Shown piece after piece: positions 1 through 7,840 of a DNA stretch of 22,200 bases. Made by a program: the position numbers and the translations under genes. The notes below the pieces were generated by a model. That model did not search any database and was not told the origin of the DNA. It saw nothing but the letters and a program-made list of their open reading frames with translations. Source of the DNA: CADCWF01 sp903864575 (GTDB lineage: Bacteria > Chloroflexota > Chloroflexia > Thermomicrobiales > UBA6265); the NCBI GenBank assembly GCA_040376155.1, contig JBEIRG010000022.1, positions 1-22,200 on the forward strand, given 5' to 3'. How positions within the stretch are numbered: position 1 is the first letter of the stretch; each line of letters opens with the position of its first letter.

Positions 1-282
1 CATCCGGGGGGCCAGTCGCTTTTTGGATGGCGGTGTCGCCGGCGGGAGCGCAGGACCATTCGACGATAAGCAATGACGATAGATATTCGAACTTCTTCAG
101 AGGGGTGCCCGGAAGTCGAGATGTACCTGAGGCTATGGGGGATTTTGGACTAACGCCTGTTACATACGGCTACTATCATGGAGACCGTAGTGGACTATAC
201 GAGCAGAGGCGTTAGACGTCGGGTACGCGCCCGATCATGTCGCTGACTGAGAGCTTGTCGTGCATCGGAGGTCAGAGGATCG
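1..282. other. Gene-free leader region upstream of sulfatase cluster
   Basis: No convincing gene is seen here. Roughly positions 60-215 are visibly AT-richer (about half A+T) than the rest of the window, which fits an intergenic or regulatory stretch. A perfect 9-base inverted repeat (ctaacgcct at 150-158, aggcgttag at 207-215) brackets a segment containing TACTAT (171-176) and TATACG (196-201), either of which could be a -10 element. No well-spaced -35 box could be matched, so no promoter is called. A short open frame at 27-215 has no recognisable domain. The ribosome-binding site of the first sulfatase (GGAGGT, 267-272) ends the region. Confidence 0.5.
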
Positions 283-1917
283 ATGGACACCCAGCTGGGT
301 CGACGAAGGTTTCTCGCAGCCGCTGCGCTCGCCGCGCCTGCGGGGGCGGCGCTCGCGAGTGCGTCCGCTGCGGCGCAGCCCGTCGCGGACGAAGTGGAGG
401 CGGAACGCTCCTACGCGGGCATGAACGTCCTGCTGTACATCACGGATCAGCAACGCGCGACGCAACACTTTCCGGCGGGATGGGAGGCGGAGCATCTGCC
501 CGGGTTGACCCGGTTGAAGCAGCATGGTCTCACCTTCACCAACGCGTTCTGCAACGCGTGCATGTGCTCGCCGAGCCGGTCCACCCTGCTTACCGGTCTC
601 TTCCCGGCCCAGCACGGCGTGAAGTACACCCTCGAGCAGGACATGCCCGCCAGCGACGAGTTCCCGCAGGTGGAGTTGTCGCCCGACATTCCCAATCTCG
701 CGACCGTCATCTCCGCGGCGGGGTACGCCGTGCCCTACAAGGGCAAGTGGCATTGCAACAAGGCGGCGGCCAATGTCGATGTCTGGGCAACCGAGCCTCC
801 GTGCACGCCGGACGAGGGGTGGGTTCCCGAGGATGTCACCAAGTACGGGTTCCAGCGCTGGAATCCGCAGGACGCGGGCGCCAATCAGGACATTTGCCAG
901 GCCGGCGGCGGTTCGGTCGATAACGACGACCGATACATGCACGATGACGGCGACATGGCCCTCGGTCAGGAGGGCGTCATTGCCTACCTGACGGGCCCCG
1001 CTGCAAAGGAGGCGCCGTTCTTCCTGACGGTCTCCATCGTCAACCCGCATGACGTGCTGTCATACCCGAAGAACTACGAGGCGTTCGGGTACACCGAAGC
1101 CGACCTGGCGAGCACGGGCATCGAGCGGCCGGAGACGGCCGACGAGGACATGTCCACCAAGCCCTATCTGCAACGTGAGTTCATCGCGCTCTCCACGGCG
1201 GGTGGGTTTGCCCCGAGGACGCCCGAAGAGCAGACGAACTATCTCAACTTCTACGGCAATCTCATCAAGAAAGCCGATGGGCACCTCGTCGAGATCATCA
1301 ACACGCTCGAAGCGCAGGGGCTGCTCGAAAACACTCTCATCATCGTCACCTCCGATCATGGCGACATGGGATGTTCCCATGGCGGGATGATCCAGAAGAA
1401 CTTCAACTTCTACGAGGAGACGCTGCGGATTCCGCTGGTCTTCTCCAACCCGAAGCTCTTTCCGAAGCCGATCACGTCGAAGGCGCTCGTCTCGCATGTC
1501 GACTTCCTGCCGACGATGGCGAGTCTGCTCGGTGTTCCGAAGTCCGCGCGCGCCAGGTGGCAGGGGGTGGACTACTCCGCGGTCCTGAAGCGGCCGAAGA
1601 GCGCCAAGGCTCCCCAGAAGTACATCGCGTTCACCTTCGACGACTGGCAGGGCGGGCAGTCCAGCGGCAACTATGTGAAGGGCGCGAATCACATCGCGAG
1701 CATGCGCAAGTCCCGTTACAAGATCGCCCGCTACTACGATCCCGACGGCCAGTTTCCCGACGTGTACGAGATGTACGACTTGCAGCGGGATCCGCTCGAA
1801 TCGCGGAATCTCGGGAATCCGGAGGTGCGGCGGACGCGGCGAGAACGGAAGATGTTCCGGAGGTTGCAGAAGCAATTGGCGATCGTCGAGCGGACGCGCC
1901 TGCAGCCGTCGGCGTGA
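283..1917 (+). CDS. Tat-exported type I sulfatase (paralogue 1)
   Basis: Predicted 544-residue sulfatase of the alkaline-phosphatase superfamily, which hydrolyses sulfate esters after export. The N-terminus (LGRRRFLAAAALAAPAGAAL) is a typical twin-arginine signal. Seen motifs: TDQQR with metal-ligand candidate D55; C-S-P-S-R-S-T-L-L-T-G from C95, the canonical site where Cys is converted to formylglycine; KGKWH; NPHD; SDHGDMG (D358, H359); and the K-x(5)-YEE-x-LR-x-PL block. The protein ends in RLQPSA, a tail echoed by both neighbours. ATG 283 was chosen because GGAGGT lies 10 bases upstream and the Tat motif follows at once. It is first of three tandem sulfatases on the same strand. The substrate is unknown. 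No formylglycine-generating enzyme or anSME is in the window, so maturation would rely on a gene elsewhere. Confidence 0.93.
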   Translation: MDTQLGRRRFLAAAALAAPAGAALASASAAAQPVADEVEAERSYAGMNVLLYITDQQRATQHFPAGWEAEHLPGLTRLKQHGLTFTNAFCNACMCSPSRSTLLTGLFPAQHGVKYTLEQDMPASDEFPQVELSPDIPNLATVISAAGYAVPYKGKWHCNKAAANVDVWATEPPCTPDEGWVPEDVTKYGFQRWNPQDAGANQDICQAGGGSVDNDDRYMHDDGDMALGQEGVIAYLTGPAAKEAPFFLTVSIVNPHDVLSYPKNYEAFGYTEADLASTGIERPETADEDMSTKPYLQREFIALSTAGGFAPRTPEEQTNYLNFYGNLIKKADGHLVEIINTLEAQGLLENTLIIVTSDHGDMGCSHGGMIQKNFNFYEETLRIPLVFSNPKLFPKPITSKALVSHVDFLPTMASLLGVPKSARARWQGVDYSAVLKRPKSAKAPQKYIAFTFDDWQGGQSSGNYVKGANHIASMRKSRYKIARYYDPDGQFPDVYEMYDLQRDPLESRNLGNPEVRRTRRERKMFRRLQKQLAIVERTRLQPSA

Positions 1918-1975
1918 CGGCACTGACCTGCCAGGCGGGTTGGCATGTGAAATGGTACCGACAGGGGTTGCAGCC

Positions 1976-3589
1976 ATGAACGAGACCGAATCAACCGATC
2001 GACGTAGCCGACGTTCCCTGATGCGTGATGCCGCAGTGACCGGGGCGAGCATCGCGGGTGCGGTGGCGCCCGGACTGGCGGCCCCTGCCGAGGCGGGCAG
2101 GAAGGGCAAGCGGAAGCGGAGCCGCAAGCCGAATGTCGTGCTGTTCCTGACCGATCAGGAGCGTGTGGTCCAGCACTTTCCCGAAAACTGGGAGAACGAG
2201 CATCTTCCTGCCCAGATGAAGCTGCGGAAGAAGGGCGTGACCTTTGGCAACGCCTTCTGCAGCGCCTGCCAGTGCTCCCCCAGCCGAGCCTCGCTGTTCA
2301 CGGGCTTTTTCCCGGCGCAGCACGGAGTGGTCGACGTCCAGACGTACGATTACGATCCGGCGTCCGCCAACCAGGCCAACCTTCCTTCACCGGATGACAT
2401 GCCGAACCTCGCGACGATCATGGCCGAGGCGGGGTATGACGTCGTCTACAAGGGCAAATGGCACATCTCCAAGCCGGCCTCGTGGGAGGTTCCTGGCGAC
2501 CCGGTCGAGTGGAAGACCTCCGACGTCACGCCCTACGGGTTTCGGCGGTGGAATCCGCCGGACGGCGGAGACCAGCCCGGACCGGAGTACATCGGCGCGG
2601 GGACAGCCGACAACGACGGGCGGTTCATGAACGGCACCGACGACCAGCAAGGGGTGCTGGACTTCATCGCCAGCCGAAAGGGACGCAAGAAGCCCTTCTG
2701 CCTGATTGTCTCGCTCGTGAACCCGCACGACATCACCGAGTTTCCCGGCATCGGGACCCAGTTCGCTGACGATGGCTACGACGATTCGTGGCTGGAAAGC
2801 ACCGGCATCGAACTGCCGCCTACCTACGGCGAGGACCTTGCCGCCGCGGGCAAGCCGAACGCCCAGCAGGTGTTGCCTGCGCAGCTCGATTTCTATCTCG
2901 GCGCGTTCCAGAGCGAGGAGCAGAAAGTCCAGTACGTCAACTTCTACGGCAATCTGATGAAAATCGTGGACGGCTACGTTGGCGACACCGTGCGCGCGCT
3001 GAAGGATGCCGGGCATTACCGGAATACCATCTTCATCCGCTCCTCCGATCACGGCGAAATGGGCATGGCCCACGGCGGCCTGCGCCAGAAGACGCTGGTG
3101 GCCTACGAGGAGGCGTTGCGGGTGCCGATGTTCTACGTCTGGCCGAAGCGGATCCCGGCCGGCAAGCGGAGCGACGCGCTGGTCTCGCATGTCGATCTGC
3201 TGCCGACGCTGGCCTCGCTGGTGGGCGTCCCGAAGCAGGACATGCCCGCGTGCCAGGGCAAGGATTACTCGAAGACGGTGATGAACCCGGAGCAATCCGG
3301 TCCCAATGAGTATGTGCTCTTCACCTACGACGACGTGTACGGCGGCGTTCCCGTTCCGCCCTATGTCGGCGCAAACCACATCGTCGCGTACCGGGACAGC
3401 CGCTACAAGATCGTCCGGTACCGGGACGAGCGGGAGAACCCGGACCCGGACGAGTGGGAGTTCTACGATCTGCAGGCGGACCCGTTCGAGGAGGTCAATA
3501 TCGCGTTCACGGATGCCGGCAACGCGACGCTCGCCGACTACCGGAACCGGCTCGATCAGGCGATTCAGGATCGGCTGCAGCCGCTCTAG
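1976..3589 (+). CDS. Tat-exported type I sulfatase (paralogue 2)
   Basis: Predicted 537-residue exported sulfatase, the most divergent of the three. The signal region (DRRSRRSLMRDAAVTGASIA, then an Ala/Gly-rich stretch to about residue 38) looks Tat-dependent. A very basic KGKRKRSRK segment precedes the domain. Catalytic motifs: LTDQER near the N-terminus, C-S-P-S-R-A-S-L-F-T-G with the formylglycine Cys at C100, KGKWH, NPHD, and SDHGEMG (D358, H359). It ends in DRLQPL, matching the end of its sisters' sulfatase domains. ATG 1976 is preferred because AGGGG sits 8 bases upstream. An in-frame TTG at 1940 would add 12 residues without a better site. The gap from the first sulfatase is 58 bases, so co-transcription is likely. 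The QDICQAGGGS segment shared by paralogues 1 and 3 is replaced by another loop, suggesting a different substrate. Confidence 0.92.
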   Translation: MNETESTDRRSRRSLMRDAAVTGASIAGAVAPGLAAPAEAGRKGKRKRSRKPNVVLFLTDQERVVQHFPENWENEHLPAQMKLRKKGVTFGNAFCSACQCSPSRASLFTGFFPAQHGVVDVQTYDYDPASANQANLPSPDDMPNLATIMAEAGYDVVYKGKWHISKPASWEVPGDPVEWKTSDVTPYGFRRWNPPDGGDQPGPEYIGAGTADNDGRFMNGTDDQQGVLDFIASRKGRKKPFCLIVSLVNPHDITEFPGIGTQFADDGYDDSWLESTGIELPPTYGEDLAAAGKPNAQQVLPAQLDFYLGAFQSEEQKVQYVNFYGNLMKIVDGYVGDTVRALKDAGHYRNTIFIRSSDHGEMGMAHGGLRQKTLVAYEEALRVPMFYVWPKRIPAGKRSDALVSHVDLLPTLASLVGVPKQDMPACQGKDYSKTVMNPEQSGPNEYVLFTYDDVYGGVPVPPYVGANHIVAYRDSRYKIVRYRDERENPDPDEWEFYDLQADPFEEVNIAFTDAGNATLADYRNRLDQAIQDRLQPL

Positions 3590-3766
3590 CGTGGCGGCAG
3601 ATGCCGCGGCGTGCGCCGGGACCGAAGTTCGGCGGTTGCGTGCCGGATCGTCGTCTGCAGGAAAGCCACGTCCAGTAACATTGAGAACCCAGACTGTGGT
3701 TCGTGTCAGGAATATCGCGCCGCACCAGCGCGGGCGATCGGTTCGACAAGCCTGTAAAGGGGTAAC
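3590..3766. other. Intergenic gap between sulfatases 2 and 3
   Basis: A 177-base non-coding stretch, three times longer than the gap between sulfatases 1 and 2. It contains a TTGAGA hexamer (about 3682-3687) but no -10 element at acceptable spacing, so a separate promoter is possible but not shown. No terminator hairpin with a T-run is seen after sulfatase 2. The shine-dalgarno-like AAAGGGG lies just before ATG 3767. Confidence 0.4.
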
Positions 3767-6388
3767 ATGGATACTCGGCTCGGTCGCCGTCATTTGCTCA
3801 CGTCCGCCGCGCTCGCCGCGCCGGCGATGGCCGCCTCGGATGCGCTCGCGAAGGAGCGCAAGGCTCCAGCCCGGAAGGGCGCGGCGCAGGCCCACGATCA
3901 TGAGGTCGAGGCCGAGCGGTCCTACAAGGGGATGAATGTCCTCCTGTTCATCATCGATCAGCAACGGGCCATCCAGCACTTCCCGAAGGGTTGGGAGGAG
4001 AAGTACCTGCCCGGCATCACGCGGTTGAAGCAGAACGGGCTCAGTTTCGAGAACGCCGTCTGCAACACGTCCATGTGCTCGCCGAGCCGGTCGACCCTCT
4101 TTTCCGGCTATTTCCCCGCCCAGCATGGGGTGAAGTACACCCTCGAGGCGGACATGCCGTCATCGAGCTACCCGCAGGTGGAGATGCCGACGGACCTTCC
4201 CAACCTCGCGACGGTGATGACCGCGTCCGGGTTCGCGACGCCGTTCAAGGGCAAGTGGCACTGCAGCAAGGCGGCCAGCGGCGTCACAAATCCGGCGAGC
4301 AATCCCCCATGCGTTCCCGATGAGGGATGGGCTCCCTCGGATCTCGCCGAGTACGGATTCGAGCGCTGGAATCCGCAGGATGCCGGGGCGAATCAGGACA
4401 TCTGTCAGGCTGGCGGCGGCTCCGTCAACAACGACGGCCGGTTCATGTTCGACGACGGGGATGTGGTGGCTGGCCAGGAGGGCGCCATCGCCTACCTCGA
4501 GCAGGCCGCCACGCAGGAAGCGCCGTTCTTCCTTACGGTGTCGCTGGTGAACCCGCACGACGTGCTCGCCTATCCGGCGAACTACAAGGACTTCGGGTAC
4601 ACCGACGAAGACCTGAAGAGCACCGGCATCACCCGGCCGGAGACCGCGGACGAGAAGTTCACCTCCAAGCCATCCGTGCAGCGCAAGTACGTCGCGCTGT
4701 GTGCGCTCGGCGGTCTTGCGCCGACGACGGATGAGGAGCAGGTCAACTATCTCAACTTCTACGGCAACCTGATGCGCGAGACCGACGCGCACCTGGTCAC
4801 CATCCTCGACACGCTCGACACGCTGAATCTGAGCGACAACACCGTGGTCATCCTGACGGCGGATCACGGCGAAATGGGCACCGCGCACGGCGGGATGATC
4901 CAGAAGAACTTCAACTTCTACGAGGAGACGTTGCGGGTTCCGCTGGTCTACTCGAACCGCAAGCTCTACCCGAAGCCGGTCAAATCCACCGCGCTTGTGT
5001 CGCACGTCGATTTCCTGCCGACCATGGCGAGCCTGTTCCGGGCGCCCGAATCGGCGCGGGCGGAGTGGCAGGGTGTGGACTATTCGTCCATCCTGCGCAA
5101 GCCGAAGGAAGCCGGCAAGGATCCGCAGGCCTACACCGTCTTCACCTTCGATGACTGGCAGAGCGGTCAGGCGTCCGGACCGTACCTGACCGGCGCGTCC
5201 CACATCGTCGCGATCCGCAAGAAGCGGTACAAGCTGGCTCGCTACTACGATCCCACCGGCAACAGCCCGGATGAGTGGGAGATGTACGACCGGAAGAACG
5301 ACCCGCTGGAGGAGCGCAACCTGGCTTTCCCGGGCCACAAGCGCACCAAGCAGGAGCAGAAGGCGTTCAAGCGGATGCGCAAGCAGCTGGCGGTCGTCGA
5401 GAAGAAGCGGCTGCAGCCGCTGGCCAGCGAGTCCGGCTGGGCGAACGAGACGGTCTTCGGTTCGCAGGGTACGGCGACGGACCAGTTCGAGCAGCCGAAT
5501 GCCGTCTACGTCCCTGTGGACGATCTCACCAAGGCCTACATCTGCGACGGCGGCAACAACCGGGTCAGCATCTGGAGCCGCACCTCGTCCACGGCGACCG
5601 ATTGGACTGCCGCGGCGACGCTCGGCTCGTCGGGCAGCGGGCTCTCGGAGTTCAACCTGCCGGCGGGCGTGGACATGACCTCCGACCAGCTGACGATGGC
5701 GATCGCGGACACCGGGAACAACCGGATCTCGATCTGGACGCGGACCAGCACTTCGCTGCTGGACTGGACCGCCCAGACCTCCTTCGGCTCCAGCGGCAGC
5801 GGCGCCGATCAATTCAAGATGCCGTTCGGCGTGCAGATCGCGCAGGATGGCCTGTCGGTCTATGTCGCGGACTTTTCCAACAACCGCATCTCGGCCTGGA
5901 CGCGCCCGGACGGCGCGAGCACGGCCTGGACCAACCAGACGACCTTCGGCACCGAGGGAACGGGTGCATCCAACCTGTCCCAGCCGAACGATCTGGCGCT
6001 CTCCTCCGACGGTCTGACGATGACCATTGCCGACCTCGGCAACAACCGGGTTTCGATCTGGACGCGGACCACCGCGACGGGGACCGACTGGGCCAATGTG
6101 ACGACCTTCGGAACCGAGGGCTCGATGACCTACCAGTTGAACCAGCCCGACGGCATCTTCGCCTCCAGCGACGGCTCGCGGGTGTGGATTGCGGACCGGG
6201 CCAACAACCGGATTTCGCTGTGGATGCAGAGTGGGGGCGTCTGGTCGCCGCTGACCACCTTCGGGGTCAACGGACAGGACTCCGCGGAACTCAACAAGCC
6301 GGACGGCGTATGCGTGCTCAACGAGACGGAAATCCTGATCGCCGACCGCGACAACAACCGGATGTCGGTCTGGACAGCGACGGCCTGA
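3767..6388 (+). CDS. Tat-exported sulfatase fused to a six-repeat NHL beta-propeller
   Basis: Predicted 873-residue two-domain exported protein. Residues 1-35 hold a Tat-type signal (LGRRHLLTSAALAAPAMAAS). Residues of about 50-553 are a sulfatase close to paralogue 1: IIDQQR; C-S-P-S-R-S-T-L-F-S-G with formylglycine Cys at C104; KGKWH; NPHD; ADHGEMG (D366, H367). The domain reaches RLQPLA at 548-553, exactly where the sisters terminate, and continues without linker into a beta-propeller. Six 'NNR[VIM]S[IALV]W' motifs start at residues 597, 651, 705, 759, 813 and 863, a spacing of 54 residues except the last (50). Each follows an IAD- or VAD-type strand and an F-G-S/T-x-G turn, typical of NHL/SMP-30-like blades. 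Such propellers bind glycans, proteins or RNA; a glycan-targeting role here is inference. AAAGGGG lies just upstream of ATG 3767. The 177-base gap before it may hold its own promoter, though none was recognised. Confidence 0.92.
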   Translation: MDTRLGRRHLLTSAALAAPAMAASDALAKERKAPARKGAAQAHDHEVEAERSYKGMNVLLFIIDQQRAIQHFPKGWEEKYLPGITRLKQNGLSFENAVCNTSMCSPSRSTLFSGYFPAQHGVKYTLEADMPSSSYPQVEMPTDLPNLATVMTASGFATPFKGKWHCSKAASGVTNPASNPPCVPDEGWAPSDLAEYGFERWNPQDAGANQDICQAGGGSVNNDGRFMFDDGDVVAGQEGAIAYLEQAATQEAPFFLTVSLVNPHDVLAYPANYKDFGYTDEDLKSTGITRPETADEKFTSKPSVQRKYVALCALGGLAPTTDEEQVNYLNFYGNLMRETDAHLVTILDTLDTLNLSDNTVVILTADHGEMGTAHGGMIQKNFNFYEETLRVPLVYSNRKLYPKPVKSTALVSHVDFLPTMASLFRAPESARAEWQGVDYSSILRKPKEAGKDPQAYTVFTFDDWQSGQASGPYLTGASHIVAIRKKRYKLARYYDPTGNSPDEWEMYDRKNDPLEERNLAFPGHKRTKQEQKAFKRMRKQLAVVEKKRLQPLASESGWANETVFGSQGTATDQFEQPNAVYVPVDDLTKAYICDGGNNRVSIWSRTSSTATDWTAAATLGSSGSGLSEFNLPAGVDMTSDQLTMAIADTGNNRISIWTRTSTSLLDWTAQTSFGSSGSGADQFKMPFGVQIAQDGLSVYVADFSNNRISAWTRPDGASTAWTNQTTFGTEGTGASNLSQPNDLALSSDGLTMTIADLGNNRVSIWTRTTATGTDWANVTTFGTEGSMTYQLNQPDGIFASSDGSRVWIADRANNRISLWMQSGGVWSPLTTFGVNGQDSAELNKPDGVCVLNETEILIADRDNNRMSVWTATA

Positions 6389-6408
6389 TCCTGGCCCTGT
6401 CCTGAAAA

Positions 6409-6446
6409 GGAAACGCCGCTGGCGGTTGCCCGCCGGCGGCGTTTCC
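6409..6446. terminator. Bidirectional hairpin terminator between convergent genes
   Basis: Left arm 6409-6425 and right arm 6430-6446 pair over 17 positions (sixteen Watson-Crick plus one G-T wobble) around the tetraloop ttgc. Read on the minus strand, the stem is followed by CCTTTTCAGG, giving a U-tract for the yggX transcript. Read on the plus strand the tail is only CGTTC, weaker but still a strong stem. It lies 20 bases after the sulfatase-propeller stop and 18 bases from the yggX stop. Confidence 0.88.
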
Positions 6447-6463
6447 CGTTCAGGCGGTTTGCG

Positions 6464-6775
6464 CTACTTGCGGCGGGCCGGGCCTCCGCCCTTGGCGGGA
6501 GCTGCCTGTGTCGGCGGAACCCAGCCCTCCGGCATCATGGCGTCCGCGCCGAAGAAGAACTCCTCCATTTGCTCGCGGAGGATGCGGCGGGTGTCAGGGT
6601 CCGCCGGATTCAGGCCATAGTGATTGATGAGAATCGTCATGTGGGGCTGCCAGAGCGCGTAGCCCTCCCTGGAGACATTCTCATAGATCCGCTGCCCGAG
6701 TTCGCCGGGAAAGGGAAGCTTGTCCAGCGCGGGCAATTCCCGGCCGAGTTTCACGCAGCTGACTGTCCGTTCCAT
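6464..6775 (-). CDS. yggX: YggX-like Fe(2+)-trafficking protein
   Basis: Small cytosolic protein of 103 residues, recognised as YggX family. In enterobacteria this family is linked to labile iron handling and protection of Fe-S clusters from oxidation. Seen: MERTVSCVKLGRE at the start, with Cys7 aligned to the conserved Cys7 of E. coli YggX; FPGELGQRIYENVS; WQPHMTILINHYGLNPADP; and a final REQMEEFFFG helix. About 20 extra residues (Pro/Ala/Gly/Lys-rich) follow the normal family end. ATG 6775 is chosen because GGGAGA lies about 8 bases upstream and family homology starts there; a start at 6802 would add nine non-homologous residues. It stands alone, convergent with the sulfatases and divergent from the formyltransferase-like gene. 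The family is best known from Beta- and Gammaproteobacteria, so its presence here may reflect lateral transfer. Confidence 0.9.
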   Translation of the reverse strand: MERTVSCVKLGRELPALDKLPFPGELGQRIYENVSREGYALWQPHMTILINHYGLNPADPDTRRILREQMEEFFFGADAMMPEGWVPPTQAAPAKGGGPARRK

Positions 6776-6817
6776 CGCGTCTTCTCCCGGCTGGTCGTCC
6801 ATCGCGGAGATCGGGCC

Positions 6818-6843
6818 GCGCTACCGGAGCATCTCCGGTGCGC
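6818..6843 (-). promoter_or_regulatory. Hairpin in the yggX 5' leader
   Basis: GCGC (6818-6821) plus ACCGGA (6823-6828) pair with TCCGGT (6834-6839) plus GCGC (6840-6843), leaving a single bulged T and a five-base loop. It would sit in the untranslated leader of yggX, about 45 bases before its start codon. No T-run follows, so it is not an obvious terminator. A regulatory role is speculation. Confidence 0.3.
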
Positions 6844-6866
6844 CGCCCGGGGGCCGTGCTGTGGGT

Positions 6867-6896
6867 AGTGTGGGCATCGGTGCATGGGGCTGTCAA
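6867..6896 (-). promoter_or_regulatory. Candidate yggX promoter
   Basis: On the minus strand a perfect -35 hexamer TTGACA (6896-6891) is followed after 18 bases by CACACT (6872-6867), a poor -10 match. It lies in the 177-base divergent region about 90 bases upstream of the yggX start. Only the -35 half is convincing. Confidence 0.25.
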
Positions 6897-6952
6897 CGCG
6901 GCGCGGCGCGGGATGCGACGTCGGCTACGATGACCGGCGAGGAGATTGGCCA

Positions 6953-7840
6953 ATGCCGCGTCTGACGATGCTTTCGATGCCGTGCGACGAACCCGTTCCC
7001 GCGCTGGCCGCGCTGCTTGCCGCGCCGGAGGTGGAGATTGCGCGGCTGGTGCTGGCGACCGGACCTGAAGACGCTCCGGAAGCAGGTGGGGCAGCCTGTG
7101 CCAGCGCGGACGACGATTCGGCCATCGAGCGGCTGGCGCGATCGGTGGGGGTGCCGGTTGTCCGCGCCCGGTCGATGCGGGAGGTGCGGGCGGCCATCGG
7201 GGAGGATGTGCCCGATCTGGCGGTCGCGGCCTGTTTCCCGTGGCGGCTGCGGCGGGAAGCGCGTGAACTTCCCGGTCGCGGGGTGGTCAACATCCATCCC
7301 TCGCTGCTGCCGTCAGGCCGGGGTCCGGAGCCGGTCTTCTGGACCTTTCGCAATGGGGAACGCGAGACGGGCGTCACTGTGCACTGGATGGACGAGGGAT
7401 TCGACACCGGCCCGATCCTCGCCCAGCGACGGTTCCTCATTCCCGACGATCTGGACGCGCCCTCGCTGGAGAGCCGCCTGTTGGGCATGGGCGGTGAATT
7501 GGTGGCCGAATTGCTGGGCGAAGTGGCGGCGGGCGAGGCTCCCGGCGTGCCGCAGGCGCGCACTGCCGGAACCCGGGCGCCGACGCCCATCGCCGCAGAC
7601 TGGCTGATGCCAGCGAGCCTGCCCGCGGGATGGGCGTGGCGATTCGCGCGGGCGGTGGCGCCGATGGGAGGGCCGTTGGCGGCTGCGGCGGGTGGGAAGA
7701 TCATCCCGGTTGGCGCACCGGTGGCGATGGAGGATTGGGCGCGCCCCGGCGAGGCCGTCGTGGAGCATGACGACGGAACGGTGACGATCCGGTTCTCGCC
7801 CGGCTGGGTGCGGTTCGCCCGGAGAGCCAGCGATGAGTGA
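6953..7840 (+). CDS. Formyltransferase-fold protein (methionyl-tRNA formyltransferase-like)
   Basis: Predicted 295-residue cytosolic enzyme with the N10-formyl-tetrahydrofolate-dependent formyltransferase fold. The central block NIHPSLLPSGRGPEP carries the catalytic Asn and His. It is followed by a GVTVHWMDEGFDTGPIL segment supplying the catalytic Asp, completing the Asn-His-Asp triad of Fmt, PurN and sugar formyltransferases. The N-terminus lacks the MGTPxF signature of true Fmt, and the C-terminal Fmt-type domain is short. It is therefore probably a specialised paralogue rather than the housekeeping enzyme; the substrate cannot be told from sequence. ATG 6953 has AGGAG 8 bases upstream; an in-frame GTG/ATG region further upstream (from 6884) encodes unrelated residues. 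Divergent from yggX. Confidence 0.82.
   Translation: MPRLTMLSMPCDEPVPALAALLAAPEVEIARLVLATGPEDAPEAGGAACASADDDSAIERLARSVGVPVVRARSMREVRAAIGEDVPDLAVAACFPWRLRREARELPGRGVVNIHPSLLPSGRGPEPVFWTFRNGERETGVTVHWMDEGFDTGPILAQRRFLIPDDLDAPSLESRLLGMGGELVAELLGEVAAGEAPGVPQARTAGTRAPTPIAADWLMPASLPAGWAWRFARAVAPMGGPLAAAAGGKIIPVGAPVAMEDWARPGEAVVEHDDGTVTIRFSPGWVRFARRASDE

Noticed and set aside
27..215. 62-residue plus-strand open frame in the left leader
   Set aside because: No ribosome-binding site, no recognisable domain, and the region is AT-richer than all real genes here; treated as intergenic.
1940..1975. TTG start for sulfatase 2
   Set aside because: ATG 1976 has a better-spaced AGGGG site, and the Tat motif follows it directly.
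2387..4126. Long (579-codon) minus-strand frame across sulfatases 2 and 3, and similar ones at 1060-2127 and 4160-5812
   Set aside because: Antisense to strongly supported sulfatases; Arg/Val/Leu-rich composition typical of the reverse frame of high-GC genes, with no domain.
283..6388. Sulfatases as sortase substrates
   Set aside because: None of the three has an LPXTG-like motif, hydrophobic tail or basic end; they stop at RLQP-type tails or after the propeller.
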